Below are positions 52,268 to 63,284 of a stretch of 64,000 bases of DNA, piece by piece; the first letter of the stretch is position 1; every line of letters starts with the position of its first letter. The DNA is from Bacteroidia bacterium (GTDB taxonomy: Bacteria > Bacteroidota > Bacteroidia > Flavobacteriales > Flavobacteriaceae), in assembly GCA_030428705.1 (NCBI GenBank), contig JAUIDI010000004.1:62001-126000 (forward strand), read 5' to 3'. The translations under genes and the position numbers were made by a program. The notes beneath the pieces were generated by a model. The model ran no database searches and was not told the origin of the DNA. It was given only the letters and a program-made list of their open reading frames with translations.

Positions 52268-53962
52268 TTGATATTCAAAACGGTACATAGACCTTGGGCA
52301 ACTAGATTGGCATCGGCAACGGCATTGCTCGTTCTTTTCACTGCCTGTGGTGTAAAAAAGTCGCTCCGTGATATGCCCAATGTTGGGCAATACCGCACTG
52401 AAATTCCCGATAGGGTAAAAATCAATGACTCGACTTTTACATTGGGGGATAATTTTCTAACTAAGAACAAACAAGGCCAATGGGAACTTTTCGTAGATGG
52501 TAACCCTTTGGAACTAGGCCTAAAAACAGGAAAACTCACCCAAGAACTTTTTAATCAACAGGAACACATTTTTGTAAAAAAAATCGATGAGCTGGTTCCT
52601 TCGGAAGGAAAACAAAATTTACTACGTAAGTTTTTGGCATGGTTCAATCGCAAGATGTACCTTAATATAGATGAGCAATACAAGGCGGAAATTTACGGTA
52701 TGGCCCAATACGCCTCGAAAGATTTCGACCATATCGCCGAGGCCTACCCCAGGGTCATGTATTTTCACGGGGCCCACGATATCGGGCATGCCCTTCAAGA
52801 TCTGGCCTTGGTCGGCTGTTCATCGTTCGCAGCTTGGGGCGACCAAACCGAGGACGGACAGCTAATAATCGGCCGCAATTTTGATTTTTACGCTGGTGAT
52901 GAATTTGCCAAGAACAAGATCATCGCCTTTGTAGAACCCGATAAGGGCCACAACTTTATGTCGGTTACCTGGGGCGGATTTATCGGTGTACTCTCGGGCA
53001 TGAACGATCAGGGATTGACCGTGACCATCAATGCGGGCAAATCGAATTTCCCGCTGGTCGCTAAAACACCCATTTCACTGGTTACCCGTGAAATACTGCA
53101 ATACGCATCGACTATCGAAGAAGCTATTGCCATCACCAAAAAACGCGAAGTTTTCGTTTCTGAATCCATTTTTGTGGGAAGTGCAAAAGACAAACGGGCG
53201 GCCGTTATAGAGGTCTCACCCAAAAATTTTGGGGTGTACGAAGTTCAGAATTCGAACCACTTGATCTGTTCGAACCACTTTCAAAGCGCAGCTTATGCCA
53301 ACGATAAAAAAAACCAAAAGCACATCTTGGAGAGCCACTCAAAGTACCGTTATGAAAAGATGGAAGAACTATTGGAAGAAAATCCAAAGATTACGCCTAA
53401 AACCGCTGTCGATATGCTAAGAAATAAAGAAGGGTTGGGTGATACTGAAATCGGTTATGGTAATGAAAAGGCGTTGAACCAACTTTTGGCACACCATGGT
53501 ATCGTTTTTAAACCGGAAGACTTGAAGGTCTGGGTTTCATCCAATCCCTATCAATTGGGTGAATTCGTTGCCTATGATCTGAAAAAAATATTTGGTGAAA
53601 AGCAAAGACCTACCTCTTACGAGTCTCTAGCGGACGAAACCCTGAATATCGCGAAAGACCCTTTTTTAGGTTCGGAAGCCTATCGCGATTATGAGAAATA
53701 CAGAATCTTGAGAAGCAAAATAAACGATGCTTTGGCTTCTGAAGTGCACCTTGACCAAAACTTGCTCAGAGCGTTCGAGCAGAGCAATCCTGAATTTTGG
53801 GAAGTTCATTATTTAATAGGCTTGTACAATTATAAAAAGGGATACGATATTGTTGCGCTCGAAGCCTTTTTGAAAGCGGAAACCAAAGAAATTACAACGG
53901 TGCCCGATCGAGAAAAAGTAGAACGTTATATTCGCAGATTAAAACGAAGATTGAATAGATGA
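52268..53962 (+). CDS. C45-family acyltransferase/hydrolase lipoprotein
   Basis: A 564-residue lipoprotein (lipobox LLVLFTAC, Cys27; TTG start at 52268). The Ntn-hydrolase core begins at the predicted nucleophile Cys184 (LVGCSSFAAWG), preceded by a long propeptide; these enzymes cleave themselves to expose the Cys. Relatives hydrolyse or transfer acyl-amide groups. It overlaps the ligase gene by 4 bases. It could be an acyltransferase for the resorcinol ester or an unrelated amidase. Confidence 0.85.
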   Translation: MIFKTVHRPWATRLASATALLVLFTACGVKKSLRDMPNVGQYRTEIPDRVKINDSTFTLGDNFLTKNKQGQWELFVDGNPLELGLKTGKLTQELFNQQEHIFVKKIDELVPSEGKQNLLRKFLAWFNRKMYLNIDEQYKAEIYGMAQYASKDFDHIAEAYPRVMYFHGAHDIGHALQDLALVGCSSFAAWGDQTEDGQLIIGRNFDFYAGDEFAKNKIIAFVEPDKGHNFMSVTWGGFIGVLSGMNDQGLTVTINAGKSNFPLVAKTPISLVTREILQYASTIEEAIAITKKREVFVSESIFVGSAKDKRAAVIEVSPKNFGVYEVQNSNHLICSNHFQSAAYANDKKNQKHILESHSKYRYEKMEELLEENPKITPKTAVDMLRNKEGLGDTEIGYGNEKALNQLLAHHGIVFKPEDLKVWVSSNPYQLGEFVAYDLKKIFGEKQRPTSYESLADETLNIAKDPFLGSEAYRDYEKYRILRSKINDALASEVHLDQNLLRAFEQSNPEFWEVHYLIGLYNYKKGYDIVALEAFLKAETKEITTVPDREKVERYIRRLKRRLNR

Positions 53963-55251
53963 AGATTCCGGAAATAGAAAGGGCATCGGCTACTGAGATA
54001 AAATCCTTCCAGGAAAAAAGACTTCAAGAACTCTTTGAATACCTGAATACAAAATCGCCTTATTACCGCCGTTTGTTCAGAAAATATAAAATAAGTGCGG
54101 ATGCCGTTCAAACCTTGGATGACCTCAAACGAATACCCACAACCTCAAAGGAGCAACTGCAACAATACAACGACGATTTTTTGTGCGTTCCAAAAAATAA
54201 GATCGTCGATTTTGTGACCACTTCGGGCACCTTGGGCGAACCTGTGACCATTGGCCTTACCGATGCCGATCTTGATCGCTTGGCCTATAATGAGGCCGTC
54301 TCTTTCGCATGTGCGGGAGTCAATGAAAATGATATCCTTCAACTGACCACAACGATCGATCGTCGCTTCATGGCCGGACTCGCCTATTTTTTAGGAGCCA
54401 GAAAACTAGGCGCGGGAATTATCCGGGTCGGGGCCGGAATTCCTGAACTACAATGGGACACTATCCTGAAATTCAAACCAACCTATTTAATCGTCGTTCC
54501 TTCATTTCTATTGATATTGATAGAATATGCCGAACATCACGGCATCGACGTGAACGCTTCGGGTATCAAAGGAGCTATCTGCATCGGGGAATCGTTGCGT
54601 GAGCAGGATTTTTCATTGAACACCTTGGGAAAGAAAATCAAATCGGCATGGGATATCGAACTCTTTTCGACCTACGCCTCTACCGAAATGAGCACCGCTT
54701 TTACCGAATGTTCCGAACAACAGGGCGGGCACGAACACCCCGAACTTATCATTACCGAAATATTGGATGAAAATGAAAATCCCGTTCCGCCGGGTAACGA
54801 AGGCGAGCTTGTGATAACAACACTTGGGGTCGAGGCCATGCCTTTATTGCGCTTTAAGACCGGCGATATGGTCATCGCCCATGAGACCGCCTGTAACTGT
54901 GGTAGAAACACAAGACGTTTAGGTCCGGTCGTAGGGCGTAAAAAGCAAATGGTGAAATACAAGGGCACTACCCTCTATCCCCCGGCCATGCACAATGCCT
55001 TGAACGATTTTTCCCAAGTGGACAGCTTCGTCATCGAAATCTACCATAATACCATTGGCACGGATGAGATACGGATCAAAATCGCCTCAAAATCTACTTC
55101 CCAAGATCTGTTGCATGATATTAAAGACCATTTCCGTTCCAAACTACGGGTAACCCCGACCATTGAATTCTGTTCGAAGGAAGAAGTACAAAAGCTCCGT
55201 ACTTCCAAATTGGGGAGAAAACCGGTGAGCGTCATCGATAAAAGAAGTTAG
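53959..55251 (+). CDS. PaaK-like aryl-acid ligase (AMP-dependent)
   Basis: A 430-residue adenylating enzyme of the phenylacetate-CoA ligase type. The phosphate loop is TTSGTLGEP (about residue 89-97), with YASTEM and RFKTGDM later and a C-terminal lid. It can activate 4-coumarate from the ammonia-lyase, to CoA or directly to an ACP, filling the gap between starter synthesis and extension. It is the last clearly pigment-related gene. Confidence 0.87.
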   Translation: MKIPEIERASATEIKSFQEKRLQELFEYLNTKSPYYRRLFRKYKISADAVQTLDDLKRIPTTSKEQLQQYNDDFLCVPKNKIVDFVTTSGTLGEPVTIGLTDADLDRLAYNEAVSFACAGVNENDILQLTTTIDRRFMAGLAYFLGARKLGAGIIRVGAGIPELQWDTILKFKPTYLIVVPSFLLILIEYAEHHGIDVNASGIKGAICIGESLREQDFSLNTLGKKIKSAWDIELFSTYASTEMSTAFTECSEQQGGHEHPELIITEILDENENPVPPGNEGELVITTLGVEAMPLLRFKTGDMVIAHETACNCGRNTRRLGPVVGRKKQMVKYKGTTLYPPAMHNALNDFSQVDSFVIEIYHNTIGTDEIRIKIASKSTSQDLLHDIKDHFRSKLRVTPTIEFCSKEEVQKLRTSKLGRKPVSVIDKRS

Positions 55252-55258
55252 ATTAATT

Positions 55259-56347
55259 TTGAAAAAAGCATTTCTCATATCACTAATACTTGTTCTAATT
55301 CTTGTCTACGGTTGCACCGATTCAAAGTCGGATTTGAATGGACTTTGGGTAAGTGCATATCAAATTCAAACAGAACCGAATCGGGCAATCTCGGATTCCA
55401 AAAAATTCTTGCGCATAGATGGAGATAGTTTGTTTTTTAGAACTACAGGAGAACCCAAGATGGCGTTTACTCCATTGAATATAAAAACCATATTTAAAAG
55501 GACCTCTGAGGGAATCGAAAACGAGGACGAATATTTTTCCAAAATATATATTCACGAAATATCAAATGATAGTGTTGTAGTAAGTTATGAAACCGAAAAC
55601 AGCACCAAAGAGGTTTTTAAGAAGCAAAATCAACCTCAATCCAAAATTCGTTGGAATCCGGAAAATAAATCATATGAATTTGAAGGTAATAATGGGTTGG
55701 TAAACATCAAGTTTTTGGAAAATGGACTTTACGTTGATTGCCTTCCGGGAAAAAATGATGTTTCCGTTGGACATTGGCATACAATTGAAGAAAAAAACAA
55801 TTTGTTTATTGTTCTTGACAATATAAATGTAATTGCTCTAGCTGTCGATTCTTTAAAAAATGATAAAGTATTCTTATCCATTCACGATAAGGCCAAGTTT
55901 GATTACACATTGGCGGAACAGAGTTTAGAAATGCCACAAAACCTCTTGGGCGATTGGATTTTGGTTGGTTCCGATTACCACAATGGGTTTAATCCTCCAC
56001 CTTTACCAAACGGATTTGAATGGCCCACTATTGAATATTTAATAATTAACAATGACTCTGTTGTCATCACTAAAAATGGCAGTACCTCCTCTAAGAAATG
56101 GATTTTAGGCGGTAGGAATGATTTAATAATTTTTCCAAACGAAACGGCCAAAAAAAATACTATTTCGAACGACACTTTAACCCCAAGGGAACGCCGCGTA
56201 CGAAGGAATATTCTGAAAATAGATAGTCTGTCCGATACCGAGCTGATTTTATTAGCCGAATATGAATTCCAAGCATGGAATGGTTTTGAAAGAAAATTGA
56301 AATTTCGGAGAGGAAAAACTAAAGCTGACAAAGCCCATGGCAAATAA
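55259..56347 (+). CDS. A+T-rich hypothetical lipoprotein
   Basis: A 362-residue lipoprotein (lipobox LILVYGCTD, Cys19) with a TTG start. The mature protein is beta-rich, with three or so repeats of an LxGxWxxxG-type strand start (LNGLWVSAY, LLGDWILVG), recalling lipocalin-like lipoproteins. By eye it is richer in A and T than neighbours, suggesting transfer or relaxed selection. It follows the ligase after 7 bases but is likely not part of pigment synthesis. Confidence 0.72.
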   Translation: MKKAFLISLILVLILVYGCTDSKSDLNGLWVSAYQIQTEPNRAISDSKKFLRIDGDSLFFRTTGEPKMAFTPLNIKTIFKRTSEGIENEDEYFSKIYIHEISNDSVVVSYETENSTKEVFKKQNQPQSKIRWNPENKSYEFEGNNGLVNIKFLENGLYVDCLPGKNDVSVGHWHTIEEKNNLFIVLDNINVIALAVDSLKNDKVFLSIHDKAKFDYTLAEQSLEMPQNLLGDWILVGSDYHNGFNPPPLPNGFEWPTIEYLIINNDSVVITKNGSTSSKKWILGGRNDLIIFPNETAKKNTISNDTLTPRERRVRRNILKIDSLSDTELILLAEYEFQAWNGFERKLKFRRGKTKADKAHGK

Positions 56348-56607
56348 GGCATAAAGTCTTAAATTTAATGGTTTGGGTCTATTTACCGACACCACCAAAT
56401 CTTTTGGGTCTGGTAACTAAAAGATAAAAACAATTGCAAAACAAAAAGCTCTGACCCCAATCGCAGACGGAAACGAAAATGTTTACTTATCGCCCTACTT
56501 TCCGTACCACGCCGAGGAAGTTATTCTTTTCATAGGCCGTTTCCGTTTACCACATCCTCTCCTTTTATCCTTATATTAGTTACCGCTATTCAACTAACAC
56601 TTAAAAA
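56348..56607. other. Intergenic region with a hairpin and a direct repeat
   Basis: These 260 bases hold two copies of TTTGGGTCT (56372-56380 and 56403-56411, 31 bases apart) and a hairpin. Nine-base inverted repeats ACGGAAACG (56467-56475) and CGTTTCCGT (56538-56546) also occur. No open frame or T-run terminator was seen. It separates the cluster from the peptidase operon. Confidence 0.5.
56383..56416. repeat. Intergenic hairpin
   Basis: TTACC pairs with GGTAA, GAC with GTC, and CCAAA with TTTGG around a three-base loop. No T-run follows on either strand, so it is not a standard terminator. Confidence 0.45.
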
Positions 56608-58161
56608 ATGAAAAAACTATTACTCCCAAGTTTCCTGTTGTTCATCTGCATAAGCCTTGTCTCGGCCCAGACAACCGAAGAAATCGTGGCCGCAATTGAA
56701 AAAGAAGCCAATGAAAATTCGCAATTGGAACAGCTGGCCCACGAACTTATGGATGTCATAGGTCCGCGACTGGTCGGAACGCCACAAATGAAAATAGCTC
56801 ATGAATGGGCCGTAAATACTTATAAAAAATGGGGCATCGAAGCAAAAAATGAGGAATGGGGCAAATGGCGGGGTTGGCAAAGGGGCATTACCCATATCGA
56901 CATGCTCGAACCACGTGTCGTGACCTTAAGCGGCATGCAATTGGCTTGGAGCCCGAGTACGGGGGCCAAGGGCATATCGGCCAACCTTGTAACCTTGCCC
57001 ACAGTACCCGATTCATTGGCATTTGCAAAATGGCTGCCCAATGTAAAAGGAAAACTGGTCATGGTTTCCATGGAACAACCTACCGGGAGGCCCGAATACA
57101 ATTGGGAAGAATTCGCTACCGAAGAATCTTTGGAAAAAATGAAAAAGGATCGTGATACCAAAGAGGAAGCTTGGCGCCAAAATTTTAAGAATACGGGCTA
57201 CACAAGTCGTACCATTAACGAGGCACTCGAAAAAGCGGGTGCGGTCGGCATAGTCCAATCGCGATGGTCAAACGGTTTCGGCGCCAACAAAATTTTTAGT
57301 GCGGGCACGAAAAAAATTCCCGTGGTCGACCTTTCATTGGAAGATTATGGCATGCTCTATCGGATGGTCGAGCACGGAGTCAATCCGAAAATCAAGATAG
57401 TGGCCGAATCCAAGGAATTGGGAACTGTTCCCACTTTCAATACGATCGCCACCATTCCGGGCAAAGAATTGCCCAATGAATATATCATTCTTTCGGCACA
57501 TTTCGATTCTTGGGACGGGGCCACCGGCGCCACCGATAACGGTACAGGTACCATTACCATGCTCGAAGCGGCACGGATTCTCAAAAAGGTTTATCCCAAT
57601 CCGAAACGCACGATCATTGTCGGGCACTGGGGCAGTGAGGAACAGGGATTGAACGGTTCGCGGGCTTTTGTAGAGGACCATCCCGATATTGTCGACGGCC
57701 TTCAGGCCCTTTTCAATCAGGACAACGGCACTGGACGCGTCGTCAACATATCCGGCCAAGGTTTTTTGCATTCCTATGATTATGTCGGCAAATGGCTCGA
57801 AGCCGTTCCAAAGGAAATTACCCAACATATCGAGACGAACTTTCCGGGGAATCCCGGTGGCGGAGGTTCGGATTACGCTTCTTTTGTGGCGGCCGGAGCC
57901 CCAGGTTTCTCTTTAAGTTCCTTAAGTTGGAGTTATTGGAACTATACCTGGCATACCAATCTCGACACCTATGATAAAATTGTCTTCGACGATGTACGTA
58001 ACAATGCAATTTTAACTGCAATCTTGGCTTACATGGCAAGCGAAGACCCCAATAAAACTTCTCGGGAAAAAGCGGTTTTAGGACTCAACCCAAGAACCGG
58101 GGAACGCCGAACCTGGCCCAAACCGCGCACTCCGAACCGAGCAGGCGGATTGGACAATTAA
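56608..58161 (+). CDS. M28-family zinc aminopeptidase
   Basis: A 517-residue exported peptidase with a signal peptide (cleavage near SAQ, residue 21). A PA-domain-like insert lies about residue 120-260. Zinc ligands and catalytic residues are visible: SAHFDSWDG, TDNGTG, GSEEQG and the late WHTNLDTYD. It frees N-terminal residues of peptides in the periplasm or outside. It is the first of a degradative row with the M20-type gene 10 bases downstream. Confidence 0.92.
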   Translation: MKKLLLPSFLLFICISLVSAQTTEEIVAAIEKEANENSQLEQLAHELMDVIGPRLVGTPQMKIAHEWAVNTYKKWGIEAKNEEWGKWRGWQRGITHIDMLEPRVVTLSGMQLAWSPSTGAKGISANLVTLPTVPDSLAFAKWLPNVKGKLVMVSMEQPTGRPEYNWEEFATEESLEKMKKDRDTKEEAWRQNFKNTGYTSRTINEALEKAGAVGIVQSRWSNGFGANKIFSAGTKKIPVVDLSLEDYGMLYRMVEHGVNPKIKIVAESKELGTVPTFNTIATIPGKELPNEYIILSAHFDSWDGATGATDNGTGTITMLEAARILKKVYPNPKRTIIVGHWGSEEQGLNGSRAFVEDHPDIVDGLQALFNQDNGTGRVVNISGQGFLHSYDYVGKWLEAVPKEITQHIETNFPGNPGGGGSDYASFVAAGAPGFSLSSLSWSYWNYTWHTNLDTYDKIVFDDVRNNAILTAILAYMASEDPNKTSREKAVLGLNPRTGERRTWPKPRTPNRAGGLDN

Positions 58162-58171
58162 TACGATAGTC

Positions 58172-59458
58172 ATGAGAACCCTTTTTTTATTTCTTACCCT
58201 GTCGGGAATATTCCCGGCCGTTCATTCACAAACTACGGTCGATCAAGACCGTTTGGAAAAGCGAATTTTTGATCTGGCCAAATTCGGACTTCAGGAAAAT
58301 GGCACCACGGAGAGAGTGGCCTTTAGCGATGCGGATATCGAGGCCCGAAAATGGGTAATTTCCCAATTACAGGAAATGGGCCTGAAAACTTCGATAGACT
58401 TTGCGGGAAACATTATCGGCATTCGCGAAGGCAAGAAATCCGGTTTGAAACCTATTTCCTTCGGAAGCCATATCGACCGTGTTCCCAATGGCGGCAACTA
58501 TGATGGCTGTGTTGGGGCAATGGCCGCATTGGAGGTTATTCAAACCTTGAACGAAAATAAAATCAAAACAAAACACCCACTCGAGGTCATCATTTTTCCC
58601 AATGAAGAAGGAGGTGTCATGGGAAGTAGGGCCCTATCCAGAAATTTGGGCAAAGAAGCCTTTCCAGTGGTCAATTCCACCGGTTATTCCATGGGCGAGG
58701 GAATTATGCGTCTGGGTGGTGATACCACAAGAATTGCCGAAGTGCGACGCAAAAAAGGCGATATGGCCGCTTTCTTGGAACTTCATATCGAACAAGGGGG
58801 TATTCTTGACAAGGAAAATCTGGATATCGGTATCGTAGAGGGCATCGTAGGCCTTAAATGGTGGGATGTGGAGTTCACGGGTTTTGCCAATCATGCCGGT
58901 ACTACCCCAATGAATGCGAGGCAGGATGCACTTTTGGCCGCCGCCAAATTTATTGTTGCCGTCAATGAAACGGCAAATAGTATTGAAGGTGCTCAAGTGG
59001 CTACGGTAGGGAGGATCAAGGCCGAACCGGGTGCCCCAAATGTAATTCCCGGTAAGGTAACAGCGAGTCTCGAGATACGTGACCTATCTTCCGAGGTAAT
59101 CGAAAAAGTCTTTCGAGCAATTAAGGAAAAAAGCGCAAAGATTGCGGAAGATTCCAATGTGCAAATCGAATTCCATCCATTGGATACGACCGCCAATCCC
59201 GCACTCACCGATCCGATTATTCAGAAAGAAATTGAAAATTCGGCCAAAGAGCTTGGGCTTTCCATCAATTATATGCCCAGCGGGGCCGGTCATGATGCTC
59301 AGGATATGGCCACCATTGTCCCTACCGGGATGATTTTCGTGCCCAGCAAGGACGGTATCAGCCATTCCCCAAAAGAATTTACCCCTGCCAAGGATTTGGC
59401 CAATGGCACCAATGTATTATTAAAGACGATCTTGGCCTTGGACAAAAAACTTGATTAA
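58172..59458 (+). CDS. M20-type amidase/carbamoylase (allantoate amidohydrolase-like), exported
   Basis: A 428-residue exported enzyme (signal to about VHSQ, residue 20). The metal site is [14 protein letters not shown] (His, Asp), NEEGG (Glu pair), ELHIEQG and GAGHDAQDM. The central dimerisation domain carries the [12 protein letters not shown] motif. It hydrolyses N-carbamoyl-amino acids or ureido compounds; an exported form may act as a peptidase or amidase. It shares an operon with the M28 gene. Confidence 0.9.
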   Translation: MRTLFLFLTLSGIFPAVHSQTTVDQDRLEKRIFDLAKFGLQENGTTERVAFSDADIEARKWVISQLQEMGLKTSIDFAGNIIGIREGKKSGLKPISFGSHIDRVPNGGNYDGCVGAMAALEVIQTLNENKIKTKHPLEVIIFPNEEGGVMGSRALSRNLGKEAFPVVNSTGYSMGEGIMRLGGDTTRIAEVRRKKGDMAAFLELHIEQGGILDKENLDIGIVEGIVGLKWWDVEFTGFANHAGTTPMNARQDALLAAAKFIVAVNETANSIEGAQVATVGRIKAEPGAPNVIPGKVTASLEIRDLSSEVIEKVFRAIKEKSAKIAEDSNVQIEFHPLDTTANPALTDPIIQKEIENSAKELGLSINYMPSGAGHDAQDMATIVPTGMIFVPSKDGISHSPKEFTPAKDLANGTNVLLKTILALDKKLD

Positions 59459-59487
59459 GACCAATAGAATTAAAATACCATCATCTC

Positions 59488-62400
59488 ATGAAAACCCTGA
59501 AAATAGTACTCGTCATTATACTTGCAATTCCTCTGACGATCAATGCGCAGCTCAGAAAAAAGAATACTTCCGCACCCATCATAATGATTCAAGATTCAAT
59601 GTTCCATGGTTTGAAATGGCGTAATATAGGGCCCTTCCGTGGCGGGCGCAGTGTAGCTTCCTCAGGCGTCGTGGGCCAGCCGATGACCTATTATATGGGA
59701 ACCGTGGGCGGAGGTATTTGGAAAACTGTAGATGATGGCATCACTTGGAAGAACATTTCCGACGGACAATTGAAAACCGGTACGGTCGGTGCGATTGCCG
59801 TTTCAGAAAGCAATCCGAATATCATTGTCACGGGTATGGGCGAACATGCGGCCCGTGGAGTGATGACTTCGATGGGCGATGGGGTCTATAAATCGACCGA
59901 TGCCGGAAAAACCTGGAAACATATCGGGTTGGACCACACACGACATATTTCTGACGTTATTATCAACCCGATGAATCCCGATATCATTTTTGTCGCTGCA
60001 CAAGGAGCCCAATATGGCCCATCGCAAGACCGCGGAATCTATCGTTCTACGGATGGCGGCTCAAAGTGGGAAAAAGTTCTTTACGTGAACGATGTAACCG
60101 GTGCTTCCTCGCTTTCGATGGATATGAAAAATCCTTTGATTCTTTATGCGGCCATGTGGGAACACCGACGGTATCCTTGGACGATGGAATCTGGAGGGCC
60201 AGGATCGGCACTCTACAAATCTACGGATGGAGGAACGTCTTGGGAAAAGATGAAGGAAGGCCTTCCCAAAGAATTCGGAAAAGCTGGCATATCGGTCTCA
60301 AGGGCCAATCCTGATCTCGTTTTTGCGGTCATAGAGGCCGAAGGTGAGAAAGGCGGTGTCTACCGTTCCGACGATGCCGGCAAAAAATGGAAGCAGGTCA
60401 ACAAAGATCGTATCAATATTGCCCGTTCGTGGTACTATATGGAAATATTTGCAGACCCTCAAAACGAGAATATCGTTTACGTACTGAACGCCCCGGTTAC
60501 CAAATCGATAGATGGTGGCAAAACTTTTAACCCGCTACCCACCCCCCATGGCGATAACCATCATCTTTGGATCGATCCGAACGACAACCAAAAAATGATA
60601 AACTCGAATGACGGGGGTGCCAACGTTTCGAACAATGGTGGCAAAAGTTGGAGTACCCAGCAAAACCAGCCTACATCGCAATTCTATCGTGTAATTACCG
60701 ATAATCTAGTCCCTTACAATGTTTACGGGGGCCAACAAGATAATTCGGCCATCGCCATTGCTAGCCGTACTAACGATCAAGGTATCGATTGGAAGGATTG
60801 GTACTCTGTAGCAGGTTGTGAAAGTGCTTTCTTGGCCTTTGACCCCGATAATCCCGAAAATGTCTATGGAGGTTGTTATCAAGGAATCATCGAAAAATGG
60901 GTAAAAGCCTCCCGTTCGGGAAAACCCATCAAAGAATATCCTGAACTGGCATTGGGCAATGTACCGAAAGACTTTAAATATCGCTATAATTGGAATGCCC
61001 CTATAATCAGTTCGCCGCATGACCGAAATACGATATATCATGCCGGAAATGTCGTTTTCAAAACATCGGATGGTGGGACCACTTGGCAGGTCGTGAGTCC
61101 TGACCTAACCCGAAACGATAAAAGCAAACAAGGCCCGGGAGGTGGCCCGTATACGAACGAGGCCGCAGGTGGGGAGAACTACAATACCTTGGCCTACCTT
61201 GTCGAATCTCCACACGAGAAAGGCGTACTGTGGGCCGGATCGGACGATGGATTGATTCATATTACAAAAGACGGGGGGCAAAATTGGGAGAACGTAACCC
61301 CGCCGAACCTTGGTGAAGGTATCGTCAATAGCATTGAAGTTTCGCCCCATGATGCTGCAACGGCATATATGGTACTAATGCGGTACAAACAAATGGATTT
61401 GAAACCTTATATTTTCAAAACCACCGATTATGGCCAGACCTGGTCGAAAATCGTAAATGGCATTACCAACGAGCACACTTTTGTACGCGTAGTACGCGAA
61501 GACCCCAAACGCAAGGGGTTGTTGTACGCGGGTACCGAAACCGGACTCTATATTTCATTGGACGATGGTCAAAATTGGCAGCCCTTTCAATTGAATTTAC
61601 CTATTGTACCCATCAACGACCTGATATTTCAGACCAATGACCTTGTGGCCGCAACTGCGGGGCGATCGTTTTGGATACTGGATGACGTAGGGGCCATTCA
61701 AAATTTGGGCAATCCCAGAAAAGCTTTGGAAATATTCAGGCCCAAAAACACCTATCTATTTTTTGGGGGCAGTACTGACAAGCCTGTTCCTGGCTTGGGA
61801 CAAAATCCAAAAAGCGGTGTTACGATGGACTACTACATCGAAAAAAATGCAGATAGTCTTGACCTGAAATTGGAGATTTTGAGAAGCGGACAAGTAATCA
61901 GAAGTTATTCCAATAAAAAGGACAAGGACTTCAAATCGTGGCCGGGAGGCCCGCCTCAACCCGAGACCATTCCATCAAAAAAAGGTTATAATCGTTTTAC
62001 ATGGAATTTCAGGCGTGAAACATTACCGGCAGTCGAAAAAGTATTCGCCTATGGCAGCTATGCCGGGCCAAGAATTGGCCCCGGCACCTATACATTGCGC
62101 CTTACCTTGGACGATTTGACTTCGGAAACCGAAGTAACGGTACTTCCCAACCCAAATGTAGCAGGTTCCGCGGCAGATTATTCCGAACAGCAAAAATTCT
62201 TGAATCAGGTGACAGGCGCAATTACCAATATCCATGAATCGGTAAGCCGGATGCGGTCCGCCAAAAAACAGTTAAAGACTTATGAAAGCCTACTCAAAGA
62301 CAATGATAATGCCAAAGGCCTTTTAGAAAAGGGTAAAGCTTTAATAGAACGGATAGACACCTGGGAGACCAACCTGATACAACCCGAACAAAAAACCTTT

Positions 62401-62634
62401 CAAGACGTAATCAATTATCATAACCAATTGAACGCCGAGTTCATGGAACTGAAGGATTATGTGGATACCGTCGAACCCAAGGTAACCGAAGGTGCCAAAG
62501 AACGATTGACAGATCTCTTATCACAATGGAAGAAATTCGAAACTGAACGCGATGCAATCGTGAATACCGAGATGGACGCCTATAACAAACTGTATCAAGA
62601 ACTTTCGATTCCGGCGATAATTTTAGAGGACTGA
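59488..62634 (+). CDS. Sortilin/BNR-repeat beta-propeller protein
   Basis: A 1048-residue exported protein (signal to about residue 21, INAQ). The first 750 residues contain many Asp-box/BNR repeats ([40 protein letters not shown]) that build one or two large propellers. The rest is a beta-sandwich followed by a coiled region (about residue 900-1040). Members are often annotated as glycosyl hydrolases, but no catalytic residues for that are evident. It may bind peptides beside the two peptidases. Confidence 0.88.
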   Translation: MKTLKIVLVIILAIPLTINAQLRKKNTSAPIIMIQDSMFHGLKWRNIGPFRGGRSVASSGVVGQPMTYYMGTVGGGIWKTVDDGITWKNISDGQLKTGTVGAIAVSESNPNIIVTGMGEHAARGVMTSMGDGVYKSTDAGKTWKHIGLDHTRHISDVIINPMNPDIIFVAAQGAQYGPSQDRGIYRSTDGGSKWEKVLYVNDVTGASSLSMDMKNPLILYAAMWEHRRYPWTMESGGPGSALYKSTDGGTSWEKMKEGLPKEFGKAGISVSRANPDLVFAVIEAEGEKGGVYRSDDAGKKWKQVNKDRINIARSWYYMEIFADPQNENIVYVLNAPVTKSIDGGKTFNPLPTPHGDNHHLWIDPNDNQKMINSNDGGANVSNNGGKSWSTQQNQPTSQFYRVITDNLVPYNVYGGQQDNSAIAIASRTNDQGIDWKDWYSVAGCESAFLAFDPDNPENVYGGCYQGIIEKWVKASRSGKPIKEYPELALGNVPKDFKYRYNWNAPIISSPHDRNTIYHAGNVVFKTSDGGTTWQVVSPDLTRNDKSKQGPGGGPYTNEAAGGENYNTLAYLVESPHEKGVLWAGSDDGLIHITKDGGQNWENVTPPNLGEGIVNSIEVSPHDAATAYMVLMRYKQMDLKPYIFKTTDYGQTWSKIVNGITNEHTFVRVVREDPKRKGLLYAGTETGLYISLDDGQNWQPFQLNLPIVPINDLIFQTNDLVAATAGRSFWILDDVGAIQNLGNPRKALEIFRPKNTYLFFGGSTDKPVPGLGQNPKSGVTMDYYIEKNADSLDLKLEILRSGQVIRSYSNKKDKDFKSWPGGPPQPETIPSKKGYNRFTWNFRRETLPAVEKVFAYGSYAGPRIGPGTYTLRLTLDDLTSETEVTVLPNPNVAGSAADYSEQQKFLNQVTGAITNIHESVSRMRSAKKQLKTYESLLKDNDNAKGLLEKGKALIERIDTWETNLIQPEQKTFQDVINYHNQLNAEFMELKDYVDTVEPKVTEGAKERLTDLLSQWKKFETERDAIVNTEMDAYNKLYQELSIPAIILED

Positions 62635-62635
62635 C

Positions 62636-63208
62636 ATGGGTTTGAATTTCGTGGGCGACAAGACCTTCAAAGGCCAAGACTTTACAAAAAATCGACTCCC
62701 CAAGGCCGAATATGAGAATTGTATTTTCGAAGGATGCGATTTTTCAAATTCGTATTTGGACAATCAAAATTTTCTAGAGTGCGAGTTCATCGACTGCAAT
62801 CTTAGCAATGCCAATATCACGCATACTACGTTCAATGAGGTATTATTTTCCAGTTGTAAGATGATAGGACTCAAATTTGAAACCCTTAACGATTTTTTGA
62901 TCGCTTTCAGGTTCAAGGACTGTACCATGAACCTATGCTCTTTTTACCAAATGGAATTAAAAAACCAGCAGTTCGACCACTGCAAGCTCATAGAAACGGA
63001 CTTTATCGAGACCGATCTCACCGCTTCCGTTTTTGACGCATGTGATTTGCAAAATGCCAGGTTTGAAGATTCCAATTTGGAAAAAGTCGATTTCAGAACC
63101 TCATTGAACATTGGTTTCAATCCAAATAAAAATCACATCAAAAAAGCCAAGTTTTCAAAAGAGAATGTGCTGGGGCTGCTCAATGATTTTGATATCATCA
63201 TTGAATGA
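62636..63208 (+). CDS. Pentapeptide-repeat protein
   Basis: A 190-residue cytoplasmic protein made of A(D/N)LxF-type repeats (CIFEGCDFSNSYLDNQNFLECEF and onward). Such proteins form a right-handed quadrilateral helix; Qnr/McbG relatives mimic DNA and shield gyrase, while most have unknown roles. It starts two bases after the BNR protein stop, so it is translated from the same transcript. Confidence 0.88.
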   Translation: MGLNFVGDKTFKGQDFTKNRLPKAEYENCIFEGCDFSNSYLDNQNFLECEFIDCNLSNANITHTTFNEVLFSSCKMIGLKFETLNDFLIAFRFKDCTMNLCSFYQMELKNQQFDHCKLIETDFIETDLTASVFDACDLQNARFEDSNLEKVDFRTSLNIGFNPNKNHIKKAKFSKENVLGLLNDFDIIIE

Positions 63209-63284
63209 CCCTTTTATTGGATTCACTTGGGTTAGTCGTTTGTAAACGGATAATTCGTATCTTGTCTCCTTCAGAAACATCCCC

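Noticed and set aside
57334-57828. 164-codon antisense frame within the M28 peptidase
   Set aside because: It is opposite the metal-binding core, without a plausible start or domain.
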